Below, piece by piece: positions 38,685 to 48,141 of a DNA stretch of 64,000 nucleotides. The notes beneath the pieces were generated by a model. That model worked only from the letters and a program-made list of their open reading frames with translations, did not search any database and was not told where the DNA came from. Made by a program: the position numbers and the translations under genes. This DNA is from Gammaproteobacteria bacterium 42_54_T18. Lineage in GTDB: Bacteria > Pseudomonadota > Gammaproteobacteria > Pseudomonadales > Ketobacteraceae. The stretch covers positions 15,694 through 79,693 of the forward strand of contig MAAL01000018.1 of the NCBI GenBank assembly GCA_002163245.1. The letters are read 5' to 3'. Position 1 is the first letter of the stretch, and each line of letters starts with the position of its first letter.

Positions 38685-40292
38685 TTACAGATTAAGTGCG
38701 GCGGATATTAGCTCTTTGGTATATTCCGTTTGAGGGTTTTGAAAAATATCAGCTGCAGGGCCTTGTTCGGTGACAATTCCGTCTTTTAGTACCATGATGT
38801 CGTGGGCGAGGGCCTTAACTACTTTTAGGTCGTGGCTAATAAACACGTAACTAAATTGGTGTTTCTCTTGTAATGTGCGTAATAGGTCGACCACTTGGCA
38901 TTGTACAGAACGATCTAGAGCGGAAGTGGGTTCATCTAAAATGATAAGTTCGGGCTTTAAGATGAGAGCCCTTGCAATAGCGATACGCTGACGTTGCCCA
39001 CCCGAGAATTCATGGGGATAGCGATGGCGTGTGGCTGGATCAAGTCCAACTTCCTTCATGATCTGAATGATTAGTTGATCACTTGCTTGCTTCGGCATTG
39101 GATTGTGAATGGCTAAGCCTTCTGAAATAATGTTAGCTGCAGACATTCGTGGGCTTAAGCTGCTAAAGGGGTCTTGGAACACAATTTGTAATGATTTGCG
39201 GTAAGGCCTAACCTCAGACTGACTGAGGTTTTGGATCTCCACGCCGTTAACTTTTATGGAGCCCCGGCTTGAGCAGAGCCGTAACAAACCCTGTACTAGG
39301 GTTGTTTTTCCGGAACCGCTTTCCCCAACGATTCCGAGTGTTTTCCCTTTGGCTAATGTGAAGTTTACCTTGTTTACTGCTTTCACATGGCCGACGGTAC
39401 GTTTAAATACCCCCTTCTTAATAGGGAACCATACGTTAAAGTCGGAGACTTCCAGTAGGGTGCTGTTCGTCGTGGGTTCGCTGCAAGGAGCTCCGCCTGG
39501 TTCTGAGGCTAGTAATTTTTGAGTGTAAGGGTGCTGAGGAGATTCGAATAGGGCTTTACAGTCATTTGTCTCAACTAGCCTTCCTTCACTCATTACAGCA
39601 ACGGTGTCGGCATATCGTTTTACGATGCCGAGGTCATGGGTTATCAGTAAGATCGCCATGCCCATTTTTTGTTGTAATTCTTTTAATAAGCTTAGTACTT
39701 GTTTTTGTATATTGACATCGAGAGCCGTTGTTGGCTCATCTGCGATAAGTATGTCGGGTTCGTTAGATAGAGCCATTGCAATCATTACTCGCTGGCGTTG
39801 CCCACCAGAGAGCTCATGAGGGTAAAATGATAGCTTTTGATCTGGATCTGGAATACCTACTAGCGACAATAATTCTAGTACGCGATGCTTTATACCTTTT
39901 GATGATAATTTGCCGTGAAGTATAAGGGTTTCGCTGATTTGCTTTTCAATTGTGTGTAAAGGGTTCAGTGCAGTCATCGGTTCCTGGAAAATCATCCCGA
40001 TGCCGTTGCCTCTTATCGATTGCATCTGAAGCAACGGGATATCTAGTAATTTGCGATTTTTATAGGTTACAGATCCTGATGGGAATTGGCATGATTTTTC
40101 AGGTAAAAGACGAAGAATTGCATGTGCGGTAACGGACTTTCCTGACCCGCTTTCGCCGACAAGGGCAAATATTTTACCTTTTTGTAGGTTGAAGCTAACG
40201 TTTTTTACGGCACAATTGGTTTCATTTCCGTGTGTAAATGTTACTGAAAGGTTGTCAACTGATAGTATGTTTTCGGTGTTTTTATCGTTCAT
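38685..40292 (-). CDS. yejF: Peptide ABC transporter, dual ATPase subunit (YejF type)
   Basis: This 535-aa protein fuses two ABC ATPase cassettes. Each has Walker A (GESGSGKSVTA; GESGSGKTTLV), signature (LSGGQRQRV; FSGGQRQRI) and Walker B (IADEPTTALD; LDEPTSALD). The single-chain dual ATPase is the YejF layout of the YejABEF importer, which in E. coli takes up peptides and microcin C. The ATG overlaps the TAA of yejE by one base. It is the last gene of the five-gene transporter unit. Confidence 0.92.
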   Translation of the reverse strand: MNDKNTENILSVDNLSVTFTHGNETNCAVKNVSFNLQKGKIFALVGESGSGKSVTAHAILRLLPEKSCQFPSGSVTYKNRKLLDIPLLQMQSIRGNGIGMIFQEPMTALNPLHTIEKQISETLILHGKLSSKGIKHRVLELLSLVGIPDPDQKLSFYPHELSGGQRQRVMIAMALSNEPDILIADEPTTALDVNIQKQVLSLLKELQQKMGMAILLITHDLGIVKRYADTVAVMSEGRLVETNDCKALFESPQHPYTQKLLASEPGGAPCSEPTTNSTLLEVSDFNVWFPIKKGVFKRTVGHVKAVNKVNFTLAKGKTLGIVGESGSGKTTLVQGLLRLCSSRGSIKVNGVEIQNLSQSEVRPYRKSLQIVFQDPFSSLSPRMSAANIISEGLAIHNPMPKQASDQLIIQIMKEVGLDPATRHRYPHEFSGGQRQRIAIARALILKPELIILDEPTSALDRSVQCQVVDLLRTLQEKHQFSYVFISHDLKVVKALAHDIMVLKDGIVTEQGPAADIFQNPQTEYTKELISAALNL

Positions 40293-41308
40293 TAATTAAG
40301 CCTGGGGTCGAAGGCATCACGTACGGCTTCTCCGATAAATACAAGAAGGCTGAGCATTATTGATAAAACGGCAAAGGCTGAAATTCCGAGCCAGGGTGCT
40401 TGTAGATTTGCTTTGCCTTGAGCGATGAGTTCTCCTAGTGATGGATCTCCAACGGGCAAACCGAATCCTAAAAAATCTAAAGCGGTAAGCGTTGTTATTG
40501 AGGACGTAAGGATAAATGGCATGAAGGTTAGGGTAGACACCATGGCATTGGGTAATACGTGCCGGATCATGATTGTTTTGTCATCTAACCCGAGAGCTTT
40601 TGCTGCTTTTACGTAATCTAGGTTTCGACCTCTTAAAAACTCCGCTCTAACAATACGGACCAAAGACATCCAGCTGAAGAGTAACATTATGCCTAGTAGC
40701 CACCAAAAATTGGGAGTGACAATACTTGCCAATATAATGAGTAAAAAAAGCATAGGCAATGCGTCCCAGATTTCGATAATGCGTTGCATGATTAAATCAA
40801 GCTTACCGCCATAGTAACCCTGGATTGCGCCAGCGAAAACACCAATAATCGTGCTGAAAAAAGTTAGTGTAATGCCGAAAATTACTGAGATTCTAAATCC
40901 ATATAAGATTCGTGCTAATACGTCTCTTCCTTGGTCGTCGGTTCCTAGCCAGTTAACGTTATCTGGAGGGGAGGGGGCTGGTGTTGATAGGTCGTAATTT
41001 ATAGTGTTGTAGCTAAAAGGAATGGGTGGGAAGACGAGGTAGCCTTTTGCATTAATCAGTTCGGCGACATATTCATCTCGATAGTCTGCTTCGGTTTCAA
41101 ACTCACCGCCAAACTCTAATTCAGAATACGTAAATAAGAATGGAAAGTAAATTTGTTCATCATAACTGACAACGATGGGCTTATCGTTAGCGACAATTTC
41201 AGAAAAAAGTGCAACTGTGAATAAGGCTGAAAATATCCAAAGAGAATACCAGCCTCGCTTATTGTTTTTGAAGTTTTCCCATCGCCGTTGGTTAATTGGG
41301 TTTTTCAT
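40292..41308 (-). CDS. yejE: Peptide ABC transporter permease (YejE type)
   Basis: This 338-aa permease has an N-terminal helix, a long periplasmic insertion (about residues 45-130) with the typical WLGTDDQGRDVLARILYGFR motif, then five helices. The permease loop reads VKAAKALGLDDKTIMIRHVLPN. The long N-terminal insertion is typical of YejE. It lies 3 bases after yejB and overlaps yejF by one base. Confidence 0.92.
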   Translation of the reverse strand: MKNPINQRRWENFKNNKRGWYSLWIFSALFTVALFSEIVANDKPIVVSYDEQIYFPFLFTYSELEFGGEFETEADYRDEYVAELINAKGYLVFPPIPFSYNTINYDLSTPAPSPPDNVNWLGTDDQGRDVLARILYGFRISVIFGITLTFFSTIIGVFAGAIQGYYGGKLDLIMQRIIEIWDALPMLFLLIILASIVTPNFWWLLGIMLLFSWMSLVRIVRAEFLRGRNLDYVKAAKALGLDDKTIMIRHVLPNAMVSTLTFMPFILTSSITTLTALDFLGFGLPVGDPSLGELIAQGKANLQAPWLGISAFAVLSIMLSLLVFIGEAVRDAFDPRLN

Positions 41309-41311
41309 ATG

Positions 41312-42397
41312 CTATTCCCTCGACTCAAAGTCAATTCGAGGGTCAATTAGGGTGTAGGTAATATCGCTAATAATATTCATAAAGAGTGAAATTAAGGCGA
41401 AAATAAACAACGTACCAAAAATCACTGGGTAATCTCTAGATAATACTGATTCAAAGCCTAAAAGCCCCAATCCATCCAGTGAAAAAATGACCTCAATAAG
41501 CAGCGCGCCAGTAAAAAAGATACCAACAACGGCAGAAGGGAAGCCTGCAATAATAATTAGCATGGCGTTGCGAAATACATGACCATATAGGACTTGCTGC
41601 TCTGTTAACCCTTTGGCTCTAGCGGTAATTACATATTGTTTTCCGATTTCATCCAAAAAAGAGTTTTTTGTTAGCATTGTTAGCATTGCAAAGCTGCTTA
41701 CGACTGATGCGAACACAGGTAAAGTAATGTGCCAAAGGTAATCTTTGATTTGAGCAAAAGTACTTAATGATTCAAAGTTTGTTGAAGTTAAACCACGTAA
41801 CGGAAATATATTAAAATAGCTACCCCCTGCCAGAAGCACGATTAATAATATAGCAAACAGAAAACCTGGAATTGCGTAACCAATAATTACTATACTGCTT
41901 GTCCATATATCAAAAGGTTCGCCGTGCTTTATCGCTTTTTTGATGCCAAGTGGAATGGAAATTAAATAGGCTAATAATGTTGTCCACAGCCCGAGAGAAA
42001 TAGATACTGGTAATTTTTCTATAATAAGTCCGATGACTGACTTGTCACGAAAGAAACTATCGCCAAAATCGAAAGTGAAATAGTTCACTAACATGTCCCC
42101 GAAACGTTCTATAGCGGGTTTGTCAAAGCCGTAAAGCGCCTCAATTTTCTTCACAAGGTCTGGGTCCAAGCCTTGTGCTCCGCGATAATCGGATTGACCG
42201 CTGGATGAGCTTCTTACCTCTGAGCTTGTAGAATTTCCTAGTCTATTAGCCGTGTTGCTTTCAAAACCTTCTAACTTTGCGATCATTTGTTCTACCGGCC
42301 CTCCCGGTGCTGATTGGATAATGGCGAAATTAATCGCCAAAATTCCAAACAATGTTGGGATGATGAGTAGTAATCGTCGAATGATATATGAAGTCAT
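41312..42397 (-). CDS. yejB: Peptide ABC transporter permease (YejB type)
   Basis: This 361-aa permease begins [19 protein letters not shown], the DppB/OppB/YejB start. It has a periplasmic segment of about residues 30-110 with a Ser-rich stretch, and a permease loop [20 protein letters not shown]. It pairs with YejE to form the membrane channel. The start is 13 bases after the stop of the upstream binding protein. Confidence 0.92.
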   Translation of the reverse strand: MTSYIIRRLLLIIPTLFGILAINFAIIQSAPGGPVEQMIAKLEGFESNTANRLGNSTSSEVRSSSSGQSDYRGAQGLDPDLVKKIEALYGFDKPAIERFGDMLVNYFTFDFGDSFFRDKSVIGLIIEKLPVSISLGLWTTLLAYLISIPLGIKKAIKHGEPFDIWTSSIVIIGYAIPGFLFAILLIVLLAGGSYFNIFPLRGLTSTNFESLSTFAQIKDYLWHITLPVFASVVSSFAMLTMLTKNSFLDEIGKQYVITARAKGLTEQQVLYGHVFRNAMLIIIAGFPSAVVGIFFTGALLIEVIFSLDGLGLLGFESVLSRDYPVIFGTLFIFALISLFMNIISDITYTLIDPRIDFESRE

Positions 42398-42410
42398 AAA
42401 AAAGAATCAG

Positions 42411-44216
42411 TTATTGATCAGAAGTTTTCCACCAGGTGTCAAAACCAAGGCTATATTTTGGTGCTATCTTGGGCTGTCTAAAAAAATCTCGATAAGCAAC
42501 GCGATAAGAGCTGATGTGCCATTGTGGAACAACGTAATGGCCCCAGAGAAGAACGCGATCAAGAGCTCTGCATGCGGTAATTAGATCGTTTCGAGATTCT
42601 GCGCCAATGATTTCGTCAATCAGGTGATCAACAACGGGTTCTTTTACACCGATAAGATTGCGGCTACCACGATGATCGGCGTAGCCGGAATACCAGTAAT
42701 CACGCTGTTCGTTTCCTGGCGAGGAGGATTGTGCAAATGTTTGGATGATCATATCAAAGTCAAACTCACGTCGCCGCTCAATGAATTGAGAGCCGTCAAT
42801 AACTCGAATAGATGCTTTGATTCCTAGTTTTTCAAGGTTTTTAGTGTACGGTAATATCACACGTTCAAATGTTTTTTGATAAATGACAATTTCAAAATTG
42901 AAAGGTTTACCATTTTTATTTGTTAATGCACCTTCTTGGATTGTCCAGCCTGCTTCTTTAAGAAGTTTAGTTGCTGCACGAAGGTTTAATCGGTTTTTAC
43001 CGTTACCTTTTGTTTTGGGGATGGGGTACGCTTTAGAAAATAGCTCTACTGGAAGGTCGTCTTTGAATGGTTCAAGTAGTGCAAGTTCCTTCTCTGATGG
43101 TACCCCGCTAGAGGCCAGTTCGGAATTTGAAAAGTAACTAGTGCTTCTTGTGTACGCGCTATAAAATAGGTTTCTATTTGTCCATTCAAAATCAAATGCT
43201 AAGCCAAGAGCTTGGCGAACTTTGGGGTCCTTAAAAAGCTCTCTGCGAGTATTGATTGCGAAGGCCTGCATTCCAGCAGGGTTTTCGTGTGGTATCGTTG
43301 CTAGGACAATGCTTTTGTCATCAAACGCTGGGCCGTTGTATTGTGTCGCCCAGCTTTTTGAGCTGTTTTCTTCAAGTATGTCGAAGTTTTTTGATTTAAA
43401 AGCCTCTAATGCAACATTAGGGTCTCTATAATAGTCAAATCGAATTTCGTTGAAATTAAAGTGGCCGACTCGTGTAGCATGATCTTTGGCCCAGTAATTT
43501 TGCACGCGCTGGTAGGATATATCTTTACCTTGGCTGAATTTAGCTATTTTGTATGGGCCACTGCCTAATGGTGGAGAGAGTGTTGCAGAAGTAAAATCTT
43601 TACCTTTCCAGTAATGTGCCGGTAAAATTTGAAGTTGGCCAAGTATTAACGGTAGCTCTCGATTTTTGCCATCTCGAAAATGAAACGTGATTGTGTGTTC
43701 ATCGAGGATTTTAACATCTGTTACGTCAGCGTAGTAAGCTCCGTAGAAAGGGCGGCCCTGCTTTGTTAGTGTGTTAAAACTAAATAATACGTCCTCTGTG
43801 GTGATGGGGTGCCCATCGTGAAAGTAAGCGTGCTTATCAATAAAAAAGGTGACTGAGTCATTCGCTTTTGACACCGAAATTCGTTCGGCAATCAAACCAT
43901 ATTGGGTAAAAGGCTCGTCATTTGATGCTACGGAGAGCGTATCGTAAATATAACCAACGCCGGTGGCAGGTTCCCCTTTGGGAATAAATGGATTAAAACT
44001 ATCAAAAGACCCATTTGCCGAACGAACAATGTTGCCGCCCTTGGAGGCTTCGGGGTTTACATAGTCAAAGTGAGAAAAGTTCTCACTGTATTTTGGCTTT
44101 CCATGCATAGCTAATGCATGTACCCCTTTAGTTGATGCCTGAGTGTGCGCGCAGAATGATGAAACCGCTAGCGATATTGTAAAAAGCAATAATGTTGGTA
44201 TGTGTTTGTGTTGCAT
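42411..44216 (-). CDS. Extracellular peptide-binding protein, YejA type (copy 2)
   Basis: This 601-aa SBP_bac_5 family protein has a signal peptide (hydrophobic TLLLFTISLAVSSFCAHTQA) and the YejA start HALAMHGKPKYSENFSHFDYVNP. It is clearly homologous to the next gene upstream throughout, sharing FDFEWTN, TKGNG, LLKEAGW/LLKQAGW and a tail with WHISSYRVAYRD versus WHLNYHRIAYWN. It delivers substrate to YejBE. It sits directly upstream of yejB and 19 bases after copy 1. Confidence 0.9.
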   Translation of the reverse strand: MQHKHIPTLLLFTISLAVSSFCAHTQASTKGVHALAMHGKPKYSENFSHFDYVNPEASKGGNIVRSANGSFDSFNPFIPKGEPATGVGYIYDTLSVASNDEPFTQYGLIAERISVSKANDSVTFFIDKHAYFHDGHPITTEDVLFSFNTLTKQGRPFYGAYYADVTDVKILDEHTITFHFRDGKNRELPLILGQLQILPAHYWKGKDFTSATLSPPLGSGPYKIAKFSQGKDISYQRVQNYWAKDHATRVGHFNFNEIRFDYYRDPNVALEAFKSKNFDILEENSSKSWATQYNGPAFDDKSIVLATIPHENPAGMQAFAINTRRELFKDPKVRQALGLAFDFEWTNRNLFYSAYTRSTSYFSNSELASSGVPSEKELALLEPFKDDLPVELFSKAYPIPKTKGNGKNRLNLRAATKLLKEAGWTIQEGALTNKNGKPFNFEIVIYQKTFERVILPYTKNLEKLGIKASIRVIDGSQFIERRREFDFDMIIQTFAQSSSPGNEQRDYWYSGYADHRGSRNLIGVKEPVVDHLIDEIIGAESRNDLITACRALDRVLLWGHYVVPQWHISSYRVAYRDFFRQPKIAPKYSLGFDTWWKTSDQ

Positions 44217-44235
44217 GAAGGTTCTATTAAATCCG

Positions 44236-46089
44236 TTAGTGTTTGTTTTCTATCCACCAGCTTGTAAAGCCAAGGTTGTATTGAGGTTGGACAACGGGTC
44301 GAGCGAATTGATTCCAGTACGCTATACGATGATAATTTAAATGCCAATGAGGTATTGTGTAGAAATTCCACAATAGAGCCCTATCTAAGGCTTTGGTTGC
44401 TGCTGTTAATGAAGTTCTATCGGTTGCAGATGTTATGTTATCAATGAGCATATCTATGACCGGGTTGCTAATGCCCGCAAAATTTCTAGATCCACTGATG
44501 TCTACTTGAGACGAGTGGAAGTATAGTCGTTGTTCGTGGTTTGGCGATAAGGTTTGTGGGTAAACGAAAGTGATAACATCAAAATCTTTTTCATCCAACC
44601 TTACTTTGTATTGCCCCCTGTCAACGACCCGGACGGTTGCCGAAATGCCAACACGAGAAAGGTTTTTTATGTAGGGGTTAATTACTCGGGTAAAACTCGG
44701 TTGGTTTACTAAGAATTCGAATTCAAACTTGTCACCGGTTTTGCTATGAATAAGCTGATTGTTTGTTAAGACCCACCCTGCTTGTTTTAGTAAGGCGGTT
44801 GCTTGCCTTAGTTGGGCGCGAATGTTTCCATTGCCTTTTGTGGTATCAAGCTTAAACGCTGTGCTAAAAATATTGTCAGGTAATGCGTTTTGGTGAGCCA
44901 ACAAAAATTCCCGTTCAGGGCCTTCTGGAACTCCTGCGGCCTCAAAAGGAGAATTTGGGTAATAGGTATTTGAGCGTTTATATGCACCGGCAAAGATGGT
45001 TTTATTAGTCCATTCAAAATCAAATAGAAGGGAGAGCGCCTTGCGTACACGTATATCTTTAAACAGCGGTCTTCTTTGGTTCAAAAAGAAAGCTTGGCTG
45101 CCGCTTGGGATTTTGTGTTTGATCTCCTCGGTTATTACTTGTCCAGATTTACGTGCAGGAAAGTCATAAGCCGTCGCCCAATCTTTTGATATGTATTCGT
45201 AAAACACGTCAATGTTACCGGCTTTGAAAGCTTCCAGTGCAACAGTGCGGTCTTTAAAGAAATCAATGCGGACAGAATTAAAATTAAACTGACCTTGATA
45301 AAGCGGGTGGTTTTTAGCCCAATGGTCGTCAACTCGAGTAAATTCAATATGGCTACCCAGTTGGAATTTATTAATACGATATGGACCACTAAGCAGTGGA
45401 GCTACTGTTGAAGCATCGTTAAAAGCATGTTTTGTCCAGTGTGCTTTGGACATAACCGGCAGTTCGCCAATGCGTAACATAAGGCTTTTTCTATTTGGCC
45501 CTTCGAGATTGAATTGTATCGAATGAGAGTTAAGCACCTTGATTGAGGTGATGTTCCTGTAAATATCAAGATACCTTGGATGAGCAAGGCTACTTCGCAA
45601 TAGTCGGATACTGTTTTCTACGTCATTAGCTGTGATGGGCGTGCCATCATGAAACTTTGCATTGTGGTTGATGGAAAAGCGTATCCATGACAGGTCGTTT
45701 GGATACTCAATGGTGTCACAAATCAGGCAATAGGCAGTTTGCGCTTCGTCACCGGAGGGCAGGTAATCTCCCGTTCCTGCCATCAGGGGTTCATTGGCTT
45801 CACTAAAGCCGTACATTCCCATGCCCGGAGTATTGATTGGGCTGATTCCTTTTAATAAATAGGGATTTAGGGTGTCAAAGGAACCAAAGCCAGGGAGTGT
45901 GATTTTGCCTTTTTTTGGGGCATTTGGGTTTACATAGTCTTTGGCTGTACTTGTTGCTGGGTAGGATGGACTGTCAAAGAGGCTAAGTGATGAAGCTTTG
46001 GTAGTGTTTTGATCAAAGCTTTCGGCAGATAGCAATTGGGATATTAATAAGGATAAGATAAACGTTATAAATCTTGCTGAATTATGCAT
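44236..46089 (-). CDS. Extracellular peptide-binding protein, YejA type (copy 1)
   Basis: This 617-aa SBP_bac_5 protein has a signal peptide (FITFILSLLISQLLSAES) and the family features KFHDGTPITANDVENS, FDFEWTNKTIF and YNLGFTSWW near the C-terminus. It is the first gene of the transporter unit. The adjacent homologue suggests a tandem duplication with strong divergence, and so two substrate ranges served by one YejBEF. Which copy is the functional YejA equivalent cannot be decided here. Confidence 0.9.
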   Translation of the reverse strand: MHNSARFITFILSLLISQLLSAESFDQNTTKASSLSLFDSPSYPATSTAKDYVNPNAPKKGKITLPGFGSFDTLNPYLLKGISPINTPGMGMYGFSEANEPLMAGTGDYLPSGDEAQTAYCLICDTIEYPNDLSWIRFSINHNAKFHDGTPITANDVENSIRLLRSSLAHPRYLDIYRNITSIKVLNSHSIQFNLEGPNRKSLMLRIGELPVMSKAHWTKHAFNDASTVAPLLSGPYRINKFQLGSHIEFTRVDDHWAKNHPLYQGQFNFNSVRIDFFKDRTVALEAFKAGNIDVFYEYISKDWATAYDFPARKSGQVITEEIKHKIPSGSQAFFLNQRRPLFKDIRVRKALSLLFDFEWTNKTIFAGAYKRSNTYYPNSPFEAAGVPEGPEREFLLAHQNALPDNIFSTAFKLDTTKGNGNIRAQLRQATALLKQAGWVLTNNQLIHSKTGDKFEFEFLVNQPSFTRVINPYIKNLSRVGISATVRVVDRGQYKVRLDEKDFDVITFVYPQTLSPNHEQRLYFHSSQVDISGSRNFAGISNPVIDMLIDNITSATDRTSLTAATKALDRALLWNFYTIPHWHLNYHRIAYWNQFARPVVQPQYNLGFTSWWIENKH

Positions 46090-46359
46090 TTAACGTCGGC
46101 TTTCCATTGATGTTTTTCGTGAGCGCTAAGCGCGCTACCTTTTTGATTATTATATGTTTTTATACCGCGGTGCAAGTGCTTGCTGCAGGTGTAATACGAC
46201 AAGTAGATTAATCTACCCCATAGCTGTTGCTATTACTAGCTATATGGAAGGAAGACCATTCAAATAATTGGATATAAGAGGAGGGCAATGTTCGTAATTT
46301 GAACTATTCTTATAAGATCTAGAACTGTATCTAATACCTTGAGGATAAGCAGGTTGTTG
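46090..46359. other. Divergent intergenic region, yej unit / HDOD gene
   Basis: 270 bases between divergent genes. It contains a perfect 14-base palindrome GTAGATTAATCTAC at 46203-46216 and an AT-rich stretch near 46148-46165. Promoters in both directions must lie here, but I cannot assign -35/-10 boxes with confidence. Confidence 0.5.
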
Positions 46360-48132
46360 ATGGCCGCGGAACGGACAGAAACAGAAAGTATCGATAAATT
46401 AATTGATTCGTTGAGTAAAAAAAGCATGCCGGCGATGGCGAATTCCATTAATCAAATGGGGCAGCTTACCTCTTCGGATAACTCCCGCGTGTCTCAGCTT
46501 ACTGAGCAGGTGTTAAAAGACCCTACGTTGACGACACGTGTACTTCAGGTCGCAAATAGTGTGATTTATCGTGGGTCTGGTCAAGTGAATACCATTACGC
46601 GGGCCATTGTGTTGATGGGTTTTACCTCTATACGTGATATTTCATTGTCGATGAAAGTACTTGATGAGATGTTAAAAAAATCCCCCACGCAGCACCTCAA
46701 GAATGTGATGGCAAAGTCCTTTCATGCGGCAATGCAAGCCAAGGGCCTTGTTAGTAGCGCCAAGTACGGTGTCAAAGAAGAGATTTTTATTTCAAGCTTA
46801 CTTCATCACCTAGGGGAGATGTCGGTACTTTCTCGAGATGATGACCTAAGCCGGAGACTTGATCATCTGATTTCTAAGCAGGGTGTTTCACCAGATATGG
46901 CAGCCCAACAAGTCTTGGGGTTTTCTTTTCAGGAATTAACGTTAGGTTTGGCAAATAGTTGGAGTTTGGGTGACATGATGAAGCAGGCAGTCAGCCCTAC
47001 TTCAAAATTGTCTCGCCCAGTTGAAGCTGTTTTATTGGGCGAAGAATTGAGCCAAGTCGCAGGACTTGGGTGGGACTCTGAAGCCGTGGGTTCTGTGGTT
47101 AAACGTATCGCTGATTTTGGTGGGATTGATGTTGCAACAGCTTTAGATCAGGCTAAGCAGGTTGCAGACTATGCACGAGAGGTAGCCAGCCATTATGGTG
47201 CCGATGCAGTAAAGCATCTTATTCCCCCGTCTAATTACACGGTTGATACTGCGGAGCGTTTGAACGTTATTACTTTCACGGAGGACGTTGAAGTCATCGT
47301 GCCAGCCGACGCTGCTGAAAACAAGATTGAGGGTTTGGGAGGTTCTACGCCGGATGCTGTTGTTAATATTGAGGTGAAGGAGGAGGCTGAGATTCCTCAG
47401 AAAAAACAAAAAATAATGGTAGAGCTTGATATAACACCCGAAATGATTGATGCAGCTTTACGTAAAGAACCGCTGCCTCCAATGAAGGTATTGCTAGCAC
47501 AAACTGAAAGCCAATCTAGCCAAAGCTCAGAAGGCTTGAGTACTGAAGGTATGACTGAGGCTGTGACGCAAGCAAATAAGAATAAAAATAAAAAAATTGC
47601 GGCTGTCTCACTAGAAAAGAAAGTCAACACCGATTTACATATGGAGTATATGCAAAAGATTGGTGACCTGCTTGCGGGAAAAAAACTTAATGTGAATGAA
47701 ATATTTACTTTAATATTGGAAGCTATGAAGGATGCGCTAGGTTTGGAGCGTGTAGCGATGGCGCTGCTATCTAGAGATAGGAAGGTGTTGAAGGCTAAGC
47801 TTTTTGGTGGCGATGTATCGGAGGATTTTGAGTCATCATTTGAGTTCAAAGTAGATGTAGATAATGCCTTTTCTTATGCGATAGGACAGGCCCAGCCATT
47901 TTGGGCCGGCAGAGATCAGACAGGCGCTAAAGATTACCTTGTTTCGAAATCTATAGCTAAAGCACTTGGTCAAGGGGGCTTTTTTATTGCTCCGATAGTT
48001 GTCTCGCGAAAGCCTATTGGTGTGTTTTATGCCGACCAAAGAGTTTCGGGAGCAGAGCTTACAGGGCAACAATTTATGAATTTTAGCATGCTCGCTCAAC
48101 AGGCGAGCATTGCTCTATCAGCGTTAAAGTAA
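46360..48132 (+). CDS. HDOD-GAF signalling protein
   Basis: This 590-aa protein has an N-terminal HDOD domain (about residues 20-215, with LKDPTLTTRVLQVANS and SSLLHHLGEMSVLS). A variable linker rich in Glu, Lys and Ser follows. The C-terminal GAF domain starts near residue 430 (LERVAMALLSRDRKV, FIAPIVVSRKPIGVFYADQ). HDOD proteins are catalytically inactive HD relatives used in regulatory circuits, and GAF domains bind small ligands. I use ATG 46360, which has GCAGG six bases upstream, rather than an in-frame TTG at 46339. The target and ligand are unknown. Confidence 0.88.
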   Translation: MAAERTETESIDKLIDSLSKKSMPAMANSINQMGQLTSSDNSRVSQLTEQVLKDPTLTTRVLQVANSVIYRGSGQVNTITRAIVLMGFTSIRDISLSMKVLDEMLKKSPTQHLKNVMAKSFHAAMQAKGLVSSAKYGVKEEIFISSLLHHLGEMSVLSRDDDLSRRLDHLISKQGVSPDMAAQQVLGFSFQELTLGLANSWSLGDMMKQAVSPTSKLSRPVEAVLLGEELSQVAGLGWDSEAVGSVVKRIADFGGIDVATALDQAKQVADYAREVASHYGADAVKHLIPPSNYTVDTAERLNVITFTEDVEVIVPADAAENKIEGLGGSTPDAVVNIEVKEEAEIPQKKQKIMVELDITPEMIDAALRKEPLPPMKVLLAQTESQSSQSSEGLSTEGMTEAVTQANKNKNKKIAAVSLEKKVNTDLHMEYMQKIGDLLAGKKLNVNEIFTLILEAMKDALGLERVAMALLSRDRKVLKAKLFGGDVSEDFESSFEFKVDVDNAFSYAIGQAQPFWAGRDQTGAKDYLVSKSIAKALGQGGFFIAPIVVSRKPIGVFYADQRVSGAELTGQQFMNFSMLAQQASIALSALK

Positions 48133-48141
48133 ACCTGTATG

